Part shown: positions 28,321-36,057 of the stretch, piece after piece
How positions within the stretch are numbered: position 1 is the first letter of the stretch
How the letters are laid out: each line of letters opens with the position of its first letter
IMG/VR virus record: IMGVR_UViG_3300043410_001823
Span: 1 to 64,000 of that record
Length of the DNA stretch: 64,000 bases
Strand: one strand, 5' to 3'
Source of the DNA: a virus
Program-made: the position numbers and the translations under genes
The notes under the pieces: generated by a model
Seen by the model: only the letters and a program-made list of their open reading frames with translations
The model's database searches: none
What the model was told of the DNA's origin: nothing

Positions 28321-29376
28321 TTACTTAAGAGTTGCAACCTTAGCCTTTGGATTCTTTGCATTCCACTTCTTAGCAAGTGCGTTGAAAGCATCCTTTACAG
28401 CCTTAAGAGCTGTAGCATTGTCAATGTTTGCCTTAGCAAGAGCAGCATTAGCTGCTGCTGTTTCTGCCTTAGACTTTGCAAGTTCTGCGTCTGCTAGTGC
28501 CTTAGCGTCTGCTAGTGCCTTTGCTCCTGCTGCCTTTTCTGCAGCAAGTTGGGCTACTGCCACTGCAAGTTCTGAGTTCTTTGCAGCAAGTTCTGCAGCA
28601 AGATCACGAACAGTTGCTGTCTTAACGATAACACCAAGTGGTGCTGCAAGACCAGTCACTACGGTAGCAACAGTTGCAGTTGCAACAAGAGTTACTGTAC
28701 CAGATGCAGGAAGTGTTACATCCTGTGTCTTTGTACCAAGTGTTGCTGTTGCTGTATCTGTTGTCAAAGAATATGTTGTTGATGCAGTTGGAGTGATGTA
28801 CTGAAGGCTAATTGATGCCCCACCCTTTACGTTACCAAATACGTCATAACCAATTACCTTTGGTGAAACAACTGTTCCTGCAGCGCCAGAAGATGGAGCA
28901 TCAAGAGCAATTGTATTAAGTGCACCAGCGGTACCGTTAAAGTAATATGTTGTTACGTTTCCACCAACTGTAACTGCTACAGATCCCTGTGCAGTTGTAG
29001 TAGTAAATACATAAAAATCAGCAGTTGTTCCTGTACCAGTGCTTACTGATGCAGATGTTGATCCTGCTGATGCTGCTACAGGTGCTGAAACAGTTGCAAG
29101 AGCTGTAACGATCTTACCTGCTGTAACGACTGCAGAAACAGTTGTTCCTGTGTCAAGACCTGTGATAGCAATCTTAAGAGCATCTGCTGAGTCTACAGAG
29201 TTATCTGCTGGAACTGGCAATGCAATTGAAGTTGCTACTGTTGTACCCGCTGTTGCTGGTGAGCTTCCACCTACTGTGAGTGTAGTTGCTACTGCAGCAC
29301 TTGCAGGTGTTGCTACTAGTGTGCCCAATGTCATGGCTGCAACCACGCCAAGAGCGACCTTCTTGAATGAATTCAT
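28321..29376 (-). CDS. Exported Ala/Thr-rich protein, surface-layer-like
   Basis: 351 residues. MNSFKKVALGVVAAMTLGTL, followed by VATPASA, is a textbook signal peptide. Residues 28-255 are beta-rich, Thr/Val-rich Ig-like modules; residues 260-351 form an Ala/Lys helix (AAKNSELAVAVAQLAAEKAA) with a basic end. This layout resembles secreted or S-layer proteins of Actinobacteria rather than tail fibres, which lack signal peptides. It has its own terminator and an AAGGAG site, so strong expression is likely. Role in the infection unknown. Confidence 0.7.
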   Translation of the reverse strand: MNSFKKVALGVVAAMTLGTLVATPASAAVATTLTVGGSSPATAGTTVATSIALPVPADNSVDSADALKIAITGLDTGTTVSAVVTAGKIVTALATVSAPVAASAGSTSASVSTGTGTTADFYVFTTTTAQGSVAVTVGGNVTTYYFNGTAGALNTIALDAPSSGAAGTVVSPKVIGYDVFGNVKGGASISLQYITPTASTTYSLTTDTATATLGTKTQDVTLPASGTVTLVATATVATVVTGLAAPLGVIVKTATVRDLAAELAAKNSELAVAVAQLAAEKAAGAKALADAKALADAELAKSKAETAAANAALAKANIDNATALKAVKDAFNALAKKWNAKNPKAKVATLK

Positions 29377-29407
29377 TCTTTCTCCTTGTTTGTATTTGTT
29401 TGTTTAC

Positions 29408-31183
29408 TTAGATTAATCCAAGCCTATCCAGGTAATCCTGAACATCGCTTGGCATTTCCTTGTTCTCTAATTTTACCACAGCTTCCTGCTCTCTTGCAAA
29501 TCGGGCTGCAGTTGACCAATCATGAACCTCAACAACGACATTAGGGTTTTTAGGAGTATGAGAGATAGCATTAAATACTGATCCGCATACTGCATCCGCT
29601 AAGTCCTTAGATTTTTTACGTGGATGGTCTACACGCTTACCATTGTCTGTGATTTTTAACTCAGACATTTCTTCTAACAATAGTGGAATATTTGGCATTG
29701 CAACTCTTTCTTCATAAATCATCATTGCCAAATCTTCATAATGTTTTTTTGCTACAGATACTGTGTCGGTTTTCATTCCTACAGCCTGTAATTCTTGCTG
29801 AATATCAAATGACTGCCATCGGTCAAATGATACCAATCCTATGTTAAATCCTTGTCTTCTTAATCCTTGAATCCATTGTTTAACCTCAGATAGATTAACT
29901 GGGCCTTCTACTTTTGGTTCCCACCAAACAACAGCATCTACAACTACTATTGGGGCTACCTGCTCATAATCTTTGATAACCTGAATATTGACCCATCGAT
30001 CCACATGTGAAATTGCAACGGCACATTTGTCATGTTTTTGTGCAAGGTCAGCGTGAACATAGTAAACTTTATCTGGGTCTGGAGCAAAGGTGGTATCAAA
30101 TCTCTTAGCGGTATCAATTGGATTTCTTAAGCTCATACATTTTTCTAGCTTATCCTTTTGTTTAAAGAATGCGTCAGATGAGTACGTTGGTGTACACAAG
30201 AAACGCATCATTGCATCTCCTAGGTCTGTAATAAAGGCAATCTTAAAATCTTCAATTTTACGTGTTGGATTAACTTCCCAAGTAGGTCTTTTTAATGCAA
30301 ACATTCTTGGATACTTATATGAAATAATATGATCTTCATCCCACTCAATCTCAAACTCATTGTCTGGACCTTCTGGAAGTTCTTCATTAATAATAAACTT
30401 ATGTGTGCGATGAATAGTTTCTTTTTCCATGATTACATCTTCATACCGCTTTGAAATAAAGTCTCCTACGTAGCGGGGGAAGGAAAGCAACACAACCTTA
30501 CCAAGATCTGGAAAACGAGAATCTACAGTACCACGAAAAGCTTTATAGATGTTATCAGCAGTTTTGCCCTGCTCATTTCCAGTTCCTACCTCAGTAGCAA
30601 AACCAGAAATCTCGTCAAGAACTGCCATAAACAAGTTCAAACCCTCATGAGATTCTCTTTCAGAGTGTCCAGAATAAACAGTGATAGATTCATCAAAGCC
30701 AATCGAGTTTACCTTTGGATCATACTTTCCAGCAAACCATGGTGACTTTTCAATTTTTGTCTTGAAACCTTTAAAGAATACGTTCTTAGCCTGCTCAGCG
30801 TTAATAGCAACGTTGATAATATCTATAGCATCTCCAGGTGGTTTCCCGAAGTATCTCGCAGGGTCTTTAAGACATAAAAGTTTATAAACAACATAAGCAC
30901 AGCCAATAGTAGAAACGTGGTCTTTACCACTACCTTTACCAAGCTGAAGGATGATTTCATTCTTTGTATATTTTTTATAATGACGTGCCCCTTCCTCTGT
31001 ACCCAAAACTTCTTCTAGGTCTTCCTGTCTATAAATCTGACTCATTGCTTCTACAACATCATACTGAATGGTAGATAGAGAAGGTTGCCCCAAGTATTCT
31101 GGAGATTCGACAAATGTCTTTACATCTACTGGTATTTCCCTGAAAACATTTTCTTTTAATGCATCAAGAAAATCATTGAACAT
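29408..31183 (-). CDS. Terminase large subunit
   Basis: A 591-residue packaging motor. Walker A is GKGSGKD, preceded by ILQL. The Walker B strand is LFMAVLDEISGF. The C-terminal RNase H-like nuclease has VYYVHADLAQKHDK with the first catalytic Asp and LVSFDRWQSFD with another. The start is taken at the ATG; a TTG three codons upstream is possible. It overlaps the small-subunit-like gene. It is more than 30 kb from the tail genes. Confidence 0.88.
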   Translation of the reverse strand: MFNDFLDALKENVFREIPVDVKTFVESPEYLGQPSLSTIQYDVVEAMSQIYRQEDLEEVLGTEEGARHYKKYTKNEIILQLGKGSGKDHVSTIGCAYVVYKLLCLKDPARYFGKPPGDAIDIINVAINAEQAKNVFFKGFKTKIEKSPWFAGKYDPKVNSIGFDESITVYSGHSERESHEGLNLFMAVLDEISGFATEVGTGNEQGKTADNIYKAFRGTVDSRFPDLGKVVLLSFPRYVGDFISKRYEDVIMEKETIHRTHKFIINEELPEGPDNEFEIEWDEDHIISYKYPRMFALKRPTWEVNPTRKIEDFKIAFITDLGDAMMRFLCTPTYSSDAFFKQKDKLEKCMSLRNPIDTAKRFDTTFAPDPDKVYYVHADLAQKHDKCAVAISHVDRWVNIQVIKDYEQVAPIVVVDAVVWWEPKVEGPVNLSEVKQWIQGLRRQGFNIGLVSFDRWQSFDIQQELQAVGMKTDTVSVAKKHYEDLAMMIYEERVAMPNIPLLLEEMSELKITDNGKRVDHPRKKSKDLADAVCGSVFNAISHTPKNPNVVVEVHDWSTAARFAREQEAVVKLENKEMPSDVQDYLDRLGLI

Positions 31184-31709
31184 CGTGGACAACTGTAATC
31201 ACTTCGCCTTCTTTAGCAATAGAAGAAAGTCTCTTCATGATAAGATCACGTACCTCTGGATGAGTAGCAGCAATATCACGCAAGATTCCAACAAGAACTT
31301 CCTGTCGCTTTTCAATCTCAACCATTTCTTCAGCCAACTCTTTATTCTCTAACAATCCAGCCTTTTGAAGCATGTCAATACGCTTAGATTCAATATCCAT
31401 AACAAGTTTAATTGCTGCAGTCTTTGCTCCAAGATTTGCAGTTGTTGTTGCATCATCAATAACTTCATATGCCTGCTTGATTAGTTTTGTATAGTGTTCA
31501 TCAGCACCAACCAAAGCTTCTTTTGCACGAATACGAATAGCTGTATTATCAGATGCCATCCTCTTCCACTCATCTAAGTGAGCGACAACTCTTGTACGTG
31601 GGAGATTAAGCTGTTTTGAAATACGTGTTGGATCGCTACCTTTTAAATATTCAGCAACAACCGTATTTACTTCATCAAGGTGTTTGACGATCTCAATCTC
31701 TGCGTCCAT
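31173..31709 (-). CDS. Putative terminase small subunit (HTH DNA-binding)
   Basis: 178 residues. An N-terminal helix-turn-helix (PTRISKQLNLPRTRVVAHLDEW) is followed by a long helical region (LGAKTAAIKLVMDIESKRIDM). Position immediately before the large subunit and the HTH-plus-helix layout fit a terminase small subunit that recognises phage DNA. No direct family signature was verified. Start at ATG 31709, with GTG 31718 as an alternative. Confidence 0.65.
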   Translation of the reverse strand: MDAEIEIVKHLDEVNTVVAEYLKGSDPTRISKQLNLPRTRVVAHLDEWKRMASDNTAIRIRAKEALVGADEHYTKLIKQAYEVIDDATTTANLGAKTAAIKLVMDIESKRIDMLQKAGLLENKELAEEMVEIEKRQEVLVGILRDIAATHPEVRDLIMKRLSSIAKEGEVITVVHDVQ

Positions 31710-31944
31710 TGTATTCACCCTTCAGTCGTTTAATCTCATCCTGAATATAGAAAATTGCCTTTTCCAAATCTTCGATGTGCTTATCTTCACTCTTGATTCC
31801 AGCTCTCCAGATATACTTCATTGCATTACCTAGATTAAAATTCATATGTCTTGTGACCTGCAAAGCTTCAATACCGCTTGGGTGGCTAGTATAGTGCGTA
31901 GGATGATTGACTTGGTCAACCTTAATATCAAACTTCTTATCCAT
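31693..31944 (-). CDS. DUF3310 protein
   Basis: 83 residues with the DUF3310 pattern: VNHPTHYTSHPSGIEAL, FNLGNAMKYIWRAGIK and EDLEKAIFYIQ. These small phage proteins are often labelled nucleotide-kinase-like, but their activity is unclear. It overlaps both neighbours. Confidence 0.88.
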   Translation of the reverse strand: MDKKFDIKVDQVNHPTHYTSHPSGIEALQVTRHMNFNLGNAMKYIWRAGIKSEDKHIEDLEKAIFYIQDEIKRLKGEYNGRRD

Positions 31945-32101
31945 TTGTCTTATTAGTCCTAATCTTTTTTAAACAACGCTTGCAGTATGTGTATGTTAAT
32001 CCCGTGAATGGGCATGAAGAGCTGTAAGACTCTGGATGTTTGCAAAAGAGCATCTTTGATTTAGCTGATGCTACATGCAATAGGTGTTTTAAAATTCTCA
32101 T
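31937..32101 (-). CDS. Small putative zinc-binding protein, 54 aa
   Basis: The ATG overlaps the stop of the HTH gene (ATGA). Cysteines at FCKHPES, SSSCP and YCKRC are spaced like a small zinc ribbon. The end overlaps the DUF3310 start, which supports a translated gene within the operon. Confidence 0.65.
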   Translation of the reverse strand: MRILKHLLHVASAKSKMLFCKHPESYSSSCPFTGLTYTYCKRCLKKIRTNKTNG

Positions 32102-32253
32102 CGTTTTGATTTGCGGAGACCAAACTTAGCAAGATATACATAGATAGTCTCTACGCTTGCTCCACACTCCTTTGCAATTTCCTCTGGAGACTTTTTGTCT
32201 AGCGTAAATCGCTTACGAAGCCAAGTCTCGTTAGTATATAGTTTAGCAGCCAT
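32098..32253 (-). CDS. Small helix-turn-helix protein, 51 aa
   Basis: The sequence KSPEEIAKECGASVETIYVY, followed by LAKFGL, is a clear HTH of the resolvase/MarR-like sort. Basic C-terminus (RKSKR). It could be a phage transcription factor or packaging accessory. It lies between the RuvC-like gene and the zinc protein with an overlapping stop and start. Confidence 0.65.
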   Translation of the reverse strand: MAAKLYTNETWLRKRFTLDKKSPEEIAKECGASVETIYVYLAKFGLRKSKR

Positions 32254-32257
32254 AGCT

Positions 32258-32833
32258 TTATTTGTCAACCTTTACTACTTTAGACCAATTGTTAATAGCA
32301 TAATGCCCAATACCGCAAGCATCAGCCACGTCATTATCTTCAATCTTTTGATCATAAATTATCTCCAATAATCTCATGGTTCTCTCTTTACGTAGGTTAC
32401 GCTCATAGTTTTTGTACCATGCTACAGATTTTCCAGGTGTCTTGTTTCTAATCAAAAGCTGTTCATCTTTTGTAAGCTTTTTATTACCAAGAAATGTTTG
32501 CCATGTAATTGGTGGTACGGTGCCAAAAACAGTAATCCCAGACATCGCAGAACCACCTAGAATTGCCCCTTGAATCATAGATAAATCTATTAATGTTTTA
32601 GGACTATTCATAAAAACTGACTGCTCAATAACGACTGCATCTACCATACCGATCATATCGAGTAAAGCTTTTGTTTTCTTGACAGCATCACCTATTCTAT
32701 CAAATAATGTTGAGCCTTCAAAAGTTACTTTGCCGTAGGAATATAATTTTCCATGGGTGTAAACTGAAAAAGCTAAGCTTGTTGTATTAGCATCAATACA
32801 AAAGATCTTATCAGGACTAGTTGTCTTGTTCAT
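32258..32833 (-). CDS. RuvC-like Holliday junction resolvase
   Basis: 191 residues with an RNase H fold: FCIDANTTSLAFSVY (first Asp), DAVVIEQSVFM (Glu) and NDVADACGIGHYA (last Asp), in RuvC order. It resolves branched DNA before packaging or during recombination. Start at ATG 32833 inside the end of the zinc-finger gene upstream. Confidence 0.85.
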   Translation of the reverse strand: MNKTTSPDKIFCIDANTTSLAFSVYTHGKLYSYGKVTFEGSTLFDRIGDAVKKTKALLDMIGMVDAVVIEQSVFMNSPKTLIDLSMIQGAILGGSAMSGITVFGTVPPITWQTFLGNKKLTKDEQLLIRNKTPGKSVAWYKNYERNLRKERTMRLLEIIYDQKIEDNDVADACGIGHYAINNWSKVVKVDK

Positions 32834-33110
32834 AGTCAAAAAATCCTTTAATCTGCTTAAGCATCTTATCCACAGCCTTCTTGCTTACATTGCAATTAGA
32901 ACAGAATCCAGCATCGTTGTATATAGATATAGCCATTCCGCATCCACCCAAACAAAGTCTTTTCTTACCAATCCTATTCTGGCGACGAGTAACTCTATAC
33001 CGTTCCAGTATTTTTTCTTTTGTAGCTTCTTCTCTACAAATATCGCTACAATATATTTGGTAACTGACCTTAGGTGTAAACCTAGTGTCACATCTACTAC
33101 ATAGTTTCAC
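32817..33110 (-). CDS. Zinc-finger protein, 97 aa
   Basis: GTG start with GGAGGA site. MKLCSRCDTRF, YCSDICREEA, LCLGGCG and FCSNCN give up to four CxxC-type pairs, enough for two zinc sites. The KILERYRVTRRQ helix may bind nucleic acid. It overlaps both neighbours in the recombination block. Confidence 0.75.
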   Translation of the reverse strand: MKLCSRCDTRFTPKVSYQIYCSDICREEATKEKILERYRVTRRQNRIGKKRLCLGGCGMAISIYNDAGFCSNCNVSKKAVDKMLKQIKGFFDYEQDN

Positions 33111-33927
33111 TCAATTCCTCCAGAGACGCTATCTTAATAGTCCCTGCCTCTGCTTCAGCACATGCTGCTTTAACTGGACAACTTTTGCACACTTTAGAAT
33201 TAGCTCTGTAATTCTTTGTGGGCAATGTTTGGTTGTCGGAAGCCTTTTTGACTTCTCTCATCCAGTCAAACGCATAGTCTACCCATTTTCTATATCCATC
33301 ATTTACCTCTACAGGAAAAGCAATCATGTCGTGATTGTTTTTATTTTCATAAATTAGCACACCCCTTGCCTTTTTAAGAATCTTCATGTAGATAAGTAAT
33401 TGAACCAAGTGCCCCTTCTTAGGAGTCTTGTTATTTTTGAAATACTCAAAAGCTTCGCTAGACATTGTTTTAATTTCTCCAGCTAACTCTTCACCATTCC
33501 ATTCGACTATAGCATCGCCATAGCCAAAAATACCAGGATCGTTGTTAATGATCTTGAATTCTGTTGTATCTTGCCCATTATCGTCCTTGAATACCTTTGC
33601 AACATTTGACTTCATCATTGCACTTTGAATTCTTTCATGAGACAATGTTCCGTTTTCCATATTTGCAACGTTATCTGGAGTTGCCTCATCTTCAAAAATA
33701 TTACCCTCAAAAGCTAAATACCAATATCTTGGACACACACCATGACCATATGCGATTGTAGATGGTGCAAATGTTTTTTTCTTTGTATGCTTTGGCCCTC
33801 TGTCAACTGTATATCCAGACTTGATTTGTTCTACCAGACCATCAACATCAAATGCCTGCACAAACTTCTTCTTTGCAGGCTTATCTGGCTGTTGAACCAT
33901 TACTTGTTTTAATAAATTTCTTGTCAT
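33097..33927 (-). CDS. Cas4/RecB-like exonuclease
   Basis: 276 residues. GVCPRYWYLAFEG provides the first Cys of a 4Fe-4S cluster, and VCKSCPVKAAC near the C-terminus the other three. The nuclease centre is GIFGYGDAIVEW (Asp) and ELAGEIKTMS (E-x-K), with a QLLIYMKI helix. No cas1/cas2 or repeats are present, so this is a phage recombination exonuclease rather than CRISPR adaptation. It has its own TGCTATAAT promoter. Confidence 0.85.
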   Translation of the reverse strand: MTRNLLKQVMVQQPDKPAKKKFVQAFDVDGLVEQIKSGYTVDRGPKHTKKKTFAPSTIAYGHGVCPRYWYLAFEGNIFEDEATPDNVANMENGTLSHERIQSAMMKSNVAKVFKDDNGQDTTEFKIINNDPGIFGYGDAIVEWNGEELAGEIKTMSSEAFEYFKNNKTPKKGHLVQLLIYMKILKKARGVLIYENKNNHDMIAFPVEVNDGYRKWVDYAFDWMREVKKASDNQTLPTKNYRANSKVCKSCPVKAACAEAEAGTIKIASLEELSETM

Positions 33928-33948
33928 TTTCCCTCTGCTCTTATCTCT

Positions 33949-33957
33949 ATTATAGCA
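33949..33957 (-). promoter_or_regulatory. Extended -10 promoter (TGCTATAAT)
   Basis: Lies 22 bases upstream of the exonuclease ATG, which has a GAGGGA site. It starts a transcript for the recombination and packaging genes downstream. Confidence 0.65.
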
Positions 33958-34269
33958 TTAACGCATGATGTACTTGAGAGCAGAAACAAGATTGTTGACA
34001 GCCTCTGCTGCTGTATAGTAAATATTCTTTTTTGATCTATCTGATTTGTCTACATTAGCCATCCAAGTAGCCTTTAAAGATAACTTTGCTGCAATTGCCT
34101 GAAGTCTAACAATTTCAAGACTAGCTGCTTGGATTGGTATATCTGGTTTAAGAATAAGCTTTGCAATGGTAGTTAAAGCCACTGTGAGCTCTTCATCGTT
34201 CATATAGTCAGCTATTTCTGCTAGACCATTAACCATATCAATCGTTGTTTTTTGTGATTCGTTTTCCAT
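33958..34269 (-). CDS. Hypothetical helical protein, 103 aa
   Basis: All-helical (TIDMVNGLAEIADYMNDEEL, then ALTTIAKLIL), ending in AVNNLVSALKYIM. It sits between the resolvase-like gene and the exonuclease, with an AGGAGA site. No family recognised; a structural or accessory protein of the replication block. Confidence 0.7.
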   Translation of the reverse strand: MENESQKTTIDMVNGLAEIADYMNDEELTVALTTIAKLILKPDIPIQAASLEIVRLQAIAAKLSLKATWMANVDKSDRSKKNIYYTAAEAVNNLVSALKYIMR

Positions 34270-34553
34270 TATTGCTCTCCTACAAGTTGTTCTAAAATTC
34301 CCGCTTCAATAATTGCCAAACGCACTTTTGCATTACCCTCCCCAAGGATAACAAATATAGCTGGATCGTTTTTATTTTTAAGAGCATCTGTTACCGCCTT
34401 GGCCCAGTTGTCCTTATTTACCGTAAATCCCTTTGGATACTCTTTGAAATCAACTGTAAAGTTATTCCAAACAGCGTCCCCCTTCTTGGTTCCACGCCCA
34501 CTATTTTTAACTTGCTTAGCACCAATTCTTTTTGCTTCTGATCTCTCACTCAT
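34269..34553 (-). CDS. Putative PD-(D/E)XK Holliday-junction-type nuclease
   Basis: 94 residues: EAKRIGAKQVKNSGRGTKKG followed by DAVWNNFTVDFKEY fits the small phage resolvase pattern, with the catalytic D of a GDA turn and a D-x-K pair (VDFKEY). If right, it would be a second junction or restriction-like nuclease beside the RuvC-like one. Start at ATG 34553, overlapping the preceding gene. Confidence 0.6.
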   Translation of the reverse strand: MSERSEAKRIGAKQVKNSGRGTKKGDAVWNNFTVDFKEYPKGFTVNKDNWAKAVTDALKNKNDPAIFVILGEGNAKVRLAIIEAGILEQLVGEQ

Positions 34554-34731
34554 GAGCAAAATCCTTCTTCTTCTTCTTTTCTGCCTTAAGGCCTACTTTA
34601 GAAATATGCTTTTCAGAACATAGCCATGAGATTTCTCCAGAGCCATACCAGAATCTAGCTGCTCTACACTCAACCTTACATGTCTTACATATAAATTGTC
34701 CTTGAACAACCATAAAAAGTTGATCAGACAT
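34546..34731 (-). CDS. Small zinc-binding protein, 61 aa
   Basis: FICKTCKVECRAARFW and WLCSEKH supply CxxC plus C and H, a zinc-ribbon-like set. Basic C-terminus (KAEKKKKKDF). The ATG overlaps the RecA stop. Function unknown. Confidence 0.65.
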   Translation of the reverse strand: MSDQLFMVVQGQFICKTCKVECRAARFWYGSGEISWLCSEKHISKVGLKAEKKKKKDFAHE

Positions 34732-35740
34732 TAGATACCTTACTCATAATGTCTTCTTGAAGGTCTAGATCTTCTTTAACACGACTAATGAATCCGTCAC
34801 GACCCTGCACCTTAGTGCCATCTTCAAGTTGATACCATGCACCAGTTCTAGAAACAATACCCATTAACTCAGCAGTATCGACGAGATCTCCCACACTATC
34901 AACACCAGTATCAGGACCTCTAAAATAGAAATCATACTCGCCAGACTGAAAACCAGGAGAAGTTTTCGAAAACTGTAGTTCCCATCTGACTTTTCTGCCA
35001 ATCTTTTCTTCAATAAGCTTGTCGCCAACATGAATCTTTCCCTTCAATGCTTGATTATCTGATTCTGATGAAAATAACTTAACTACTGTTGATGAATAAA
35101 ACTTAGTTGCATTACCGCCAGTAGGTTCTGGCTTAGTATACATTGCACTAATATTATTGCGTTGCTGTGAAATTAATACCAACATAGTTGGTTTAACCTT
35201 GTTATTAGCATAATTCAACATCTTCCAAGCATTACTAAAATCTCTTGACTCAGCACCGATCTGCTTTGTATTCTCTAGTTGCTTAAGTTCGTCAGAATCT
35301 TTTTCAAAATATACAGCAGGAAGCATAGATGTAATAGAGTCAACTACAATCATATCAACTCCTGCTTCCATAAGCTGTACACCAACATCAACCATGTCAT
35401 TAATAGTTCTAGCCTGTGAATAAATAAGCTTTGATGTATCTACCCCAAGCTTCTCAGCCCAAGACTTGTCATATGACATTTCTGAGTCTATCCATGCACA
35501 CACCTTGCCCTCTTTTTGGGCCTTAGCGATGATCTGAAGGCAGAATGAGGACTTACCAGCAGACTTATTACCCCAGATAAGGATCTGGCGTCCATATGGC
35601 AATCCTCCGCCAAGTGCACGGTTTAGTCCATAGCTAGGAGTTTGTGCAAACTCTGTAGCTGGAACAGCATCTCCAACCATAATATTTTTGCGTAGTTTTG
35701 GATTTAGCTGTGATAAAACTTCTTCTACCGTGACTGTCAT
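34724..35740 (-). CDS. recA: RecA-like recombinase
   Basis: 338 residues. Walker A is GNKSAGKSS, Walker B MIVVDSITSML, and the segment TMLVLISQQRNNISAM with a following TGGNATKFYSS matches the L1/L2 DNA-binding region of RecA/UvsX-type proteins. It pairs homologous DNA for repair and replication restart. It overlaps the MazG-like gene upstream by one base. Confidence 0.88.
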   Translation of the reverse strand: MTVTVEEVLSQLNPKLRKNIMVGDAVPATEFAQTPSYGLNRALGGGLPYGRQILIWGNKSAGKSSFCLQIIAKAQKEGKVCAWIDSEMSYDKSWAEKLGVDTSKLIYSQARTINDMVDVGVQLMEAGVDMIVVDSITSMLPAVYFEKDSDELKQLENTKQIGAESRDFSNAWKMLNYANNKVKPTMLVLISQQRNNISAMYTKPEPTGGNATKFYSSTVVKLFSSESDNQALKGKIHVGDKLIEEKIGRKVRWELQFSKTSPGFQSGEYDFYFRGPDTGVDSVGDLVDTAELMGIVSRTGAWYQLEDGTKVQGRDGFISRVKEDLDLQEDIMSKVSNV

Positions 35741-36057
35741 TAGAATCTTACTCCGTGCTTCTCTGGTCTTGTCTTATTAAACTGTGTCTTTGTATCCATA
35801 GCGTAATCTAGTGATATCTTAGTATACCCTGCTTCGACCATTCCTGCATAGAGATCTAGGGTACGAATAATAATATCTGCAAATTCTTTTGCAATTTCCT
35901 CTTCACCCTTATCCTTGCGTACTGCTTCCATTACTTCTGTAACCTCAGATACGATCATCATACATTGTTTTGCAACAAAAATATCATCGATCTCTTCTGG
36001 CCAAAATCCTTTTTCTACTGCTGTTGTGTGTAGTTGTTCTGCTAGTTCATCAAACAT
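35740..36057 (-). CDS. MazG-like nucleotide pyrophosphohydrolase
   Basis: 105 residues. The helical motif SEVTEVMEAVRKDKGEEEIA followed by KEFADIIIRTLDLYA gives the EExxE and ExxD metal ligands of all-alpha NTP pyrophosphatases. Phage members may hydrolyse dNTPs or ppGpp-related nucleotides. GGAGGA site; the end of dnaE overlaps its start. Confidence 0.85.
   Translation of the reverse strand: MFDELAEQLHTTAVEKGFWPEEIDDIFVAKQCMMIVSEVTEVMEAVRKDKGEEEIAKEFADIIIRTLDLYAGMVEAGYTKISLDYAMDTKTQFNKTRPEKHGVRF

Noticed and set aside
28382-29416. Plus-strand Ala/Val-rich frames opposite the exported protein
   Set aside because: Shadow frames of the low-complexity minus-strand gene; no ribosome sites.
33097-33927. 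Cas4-like gene as sign of a CRISPR system
   Set aside because: No cas1/cas2 and no repeat-spacer array were seen; phage Cas4-like exonucleases act in recombination.
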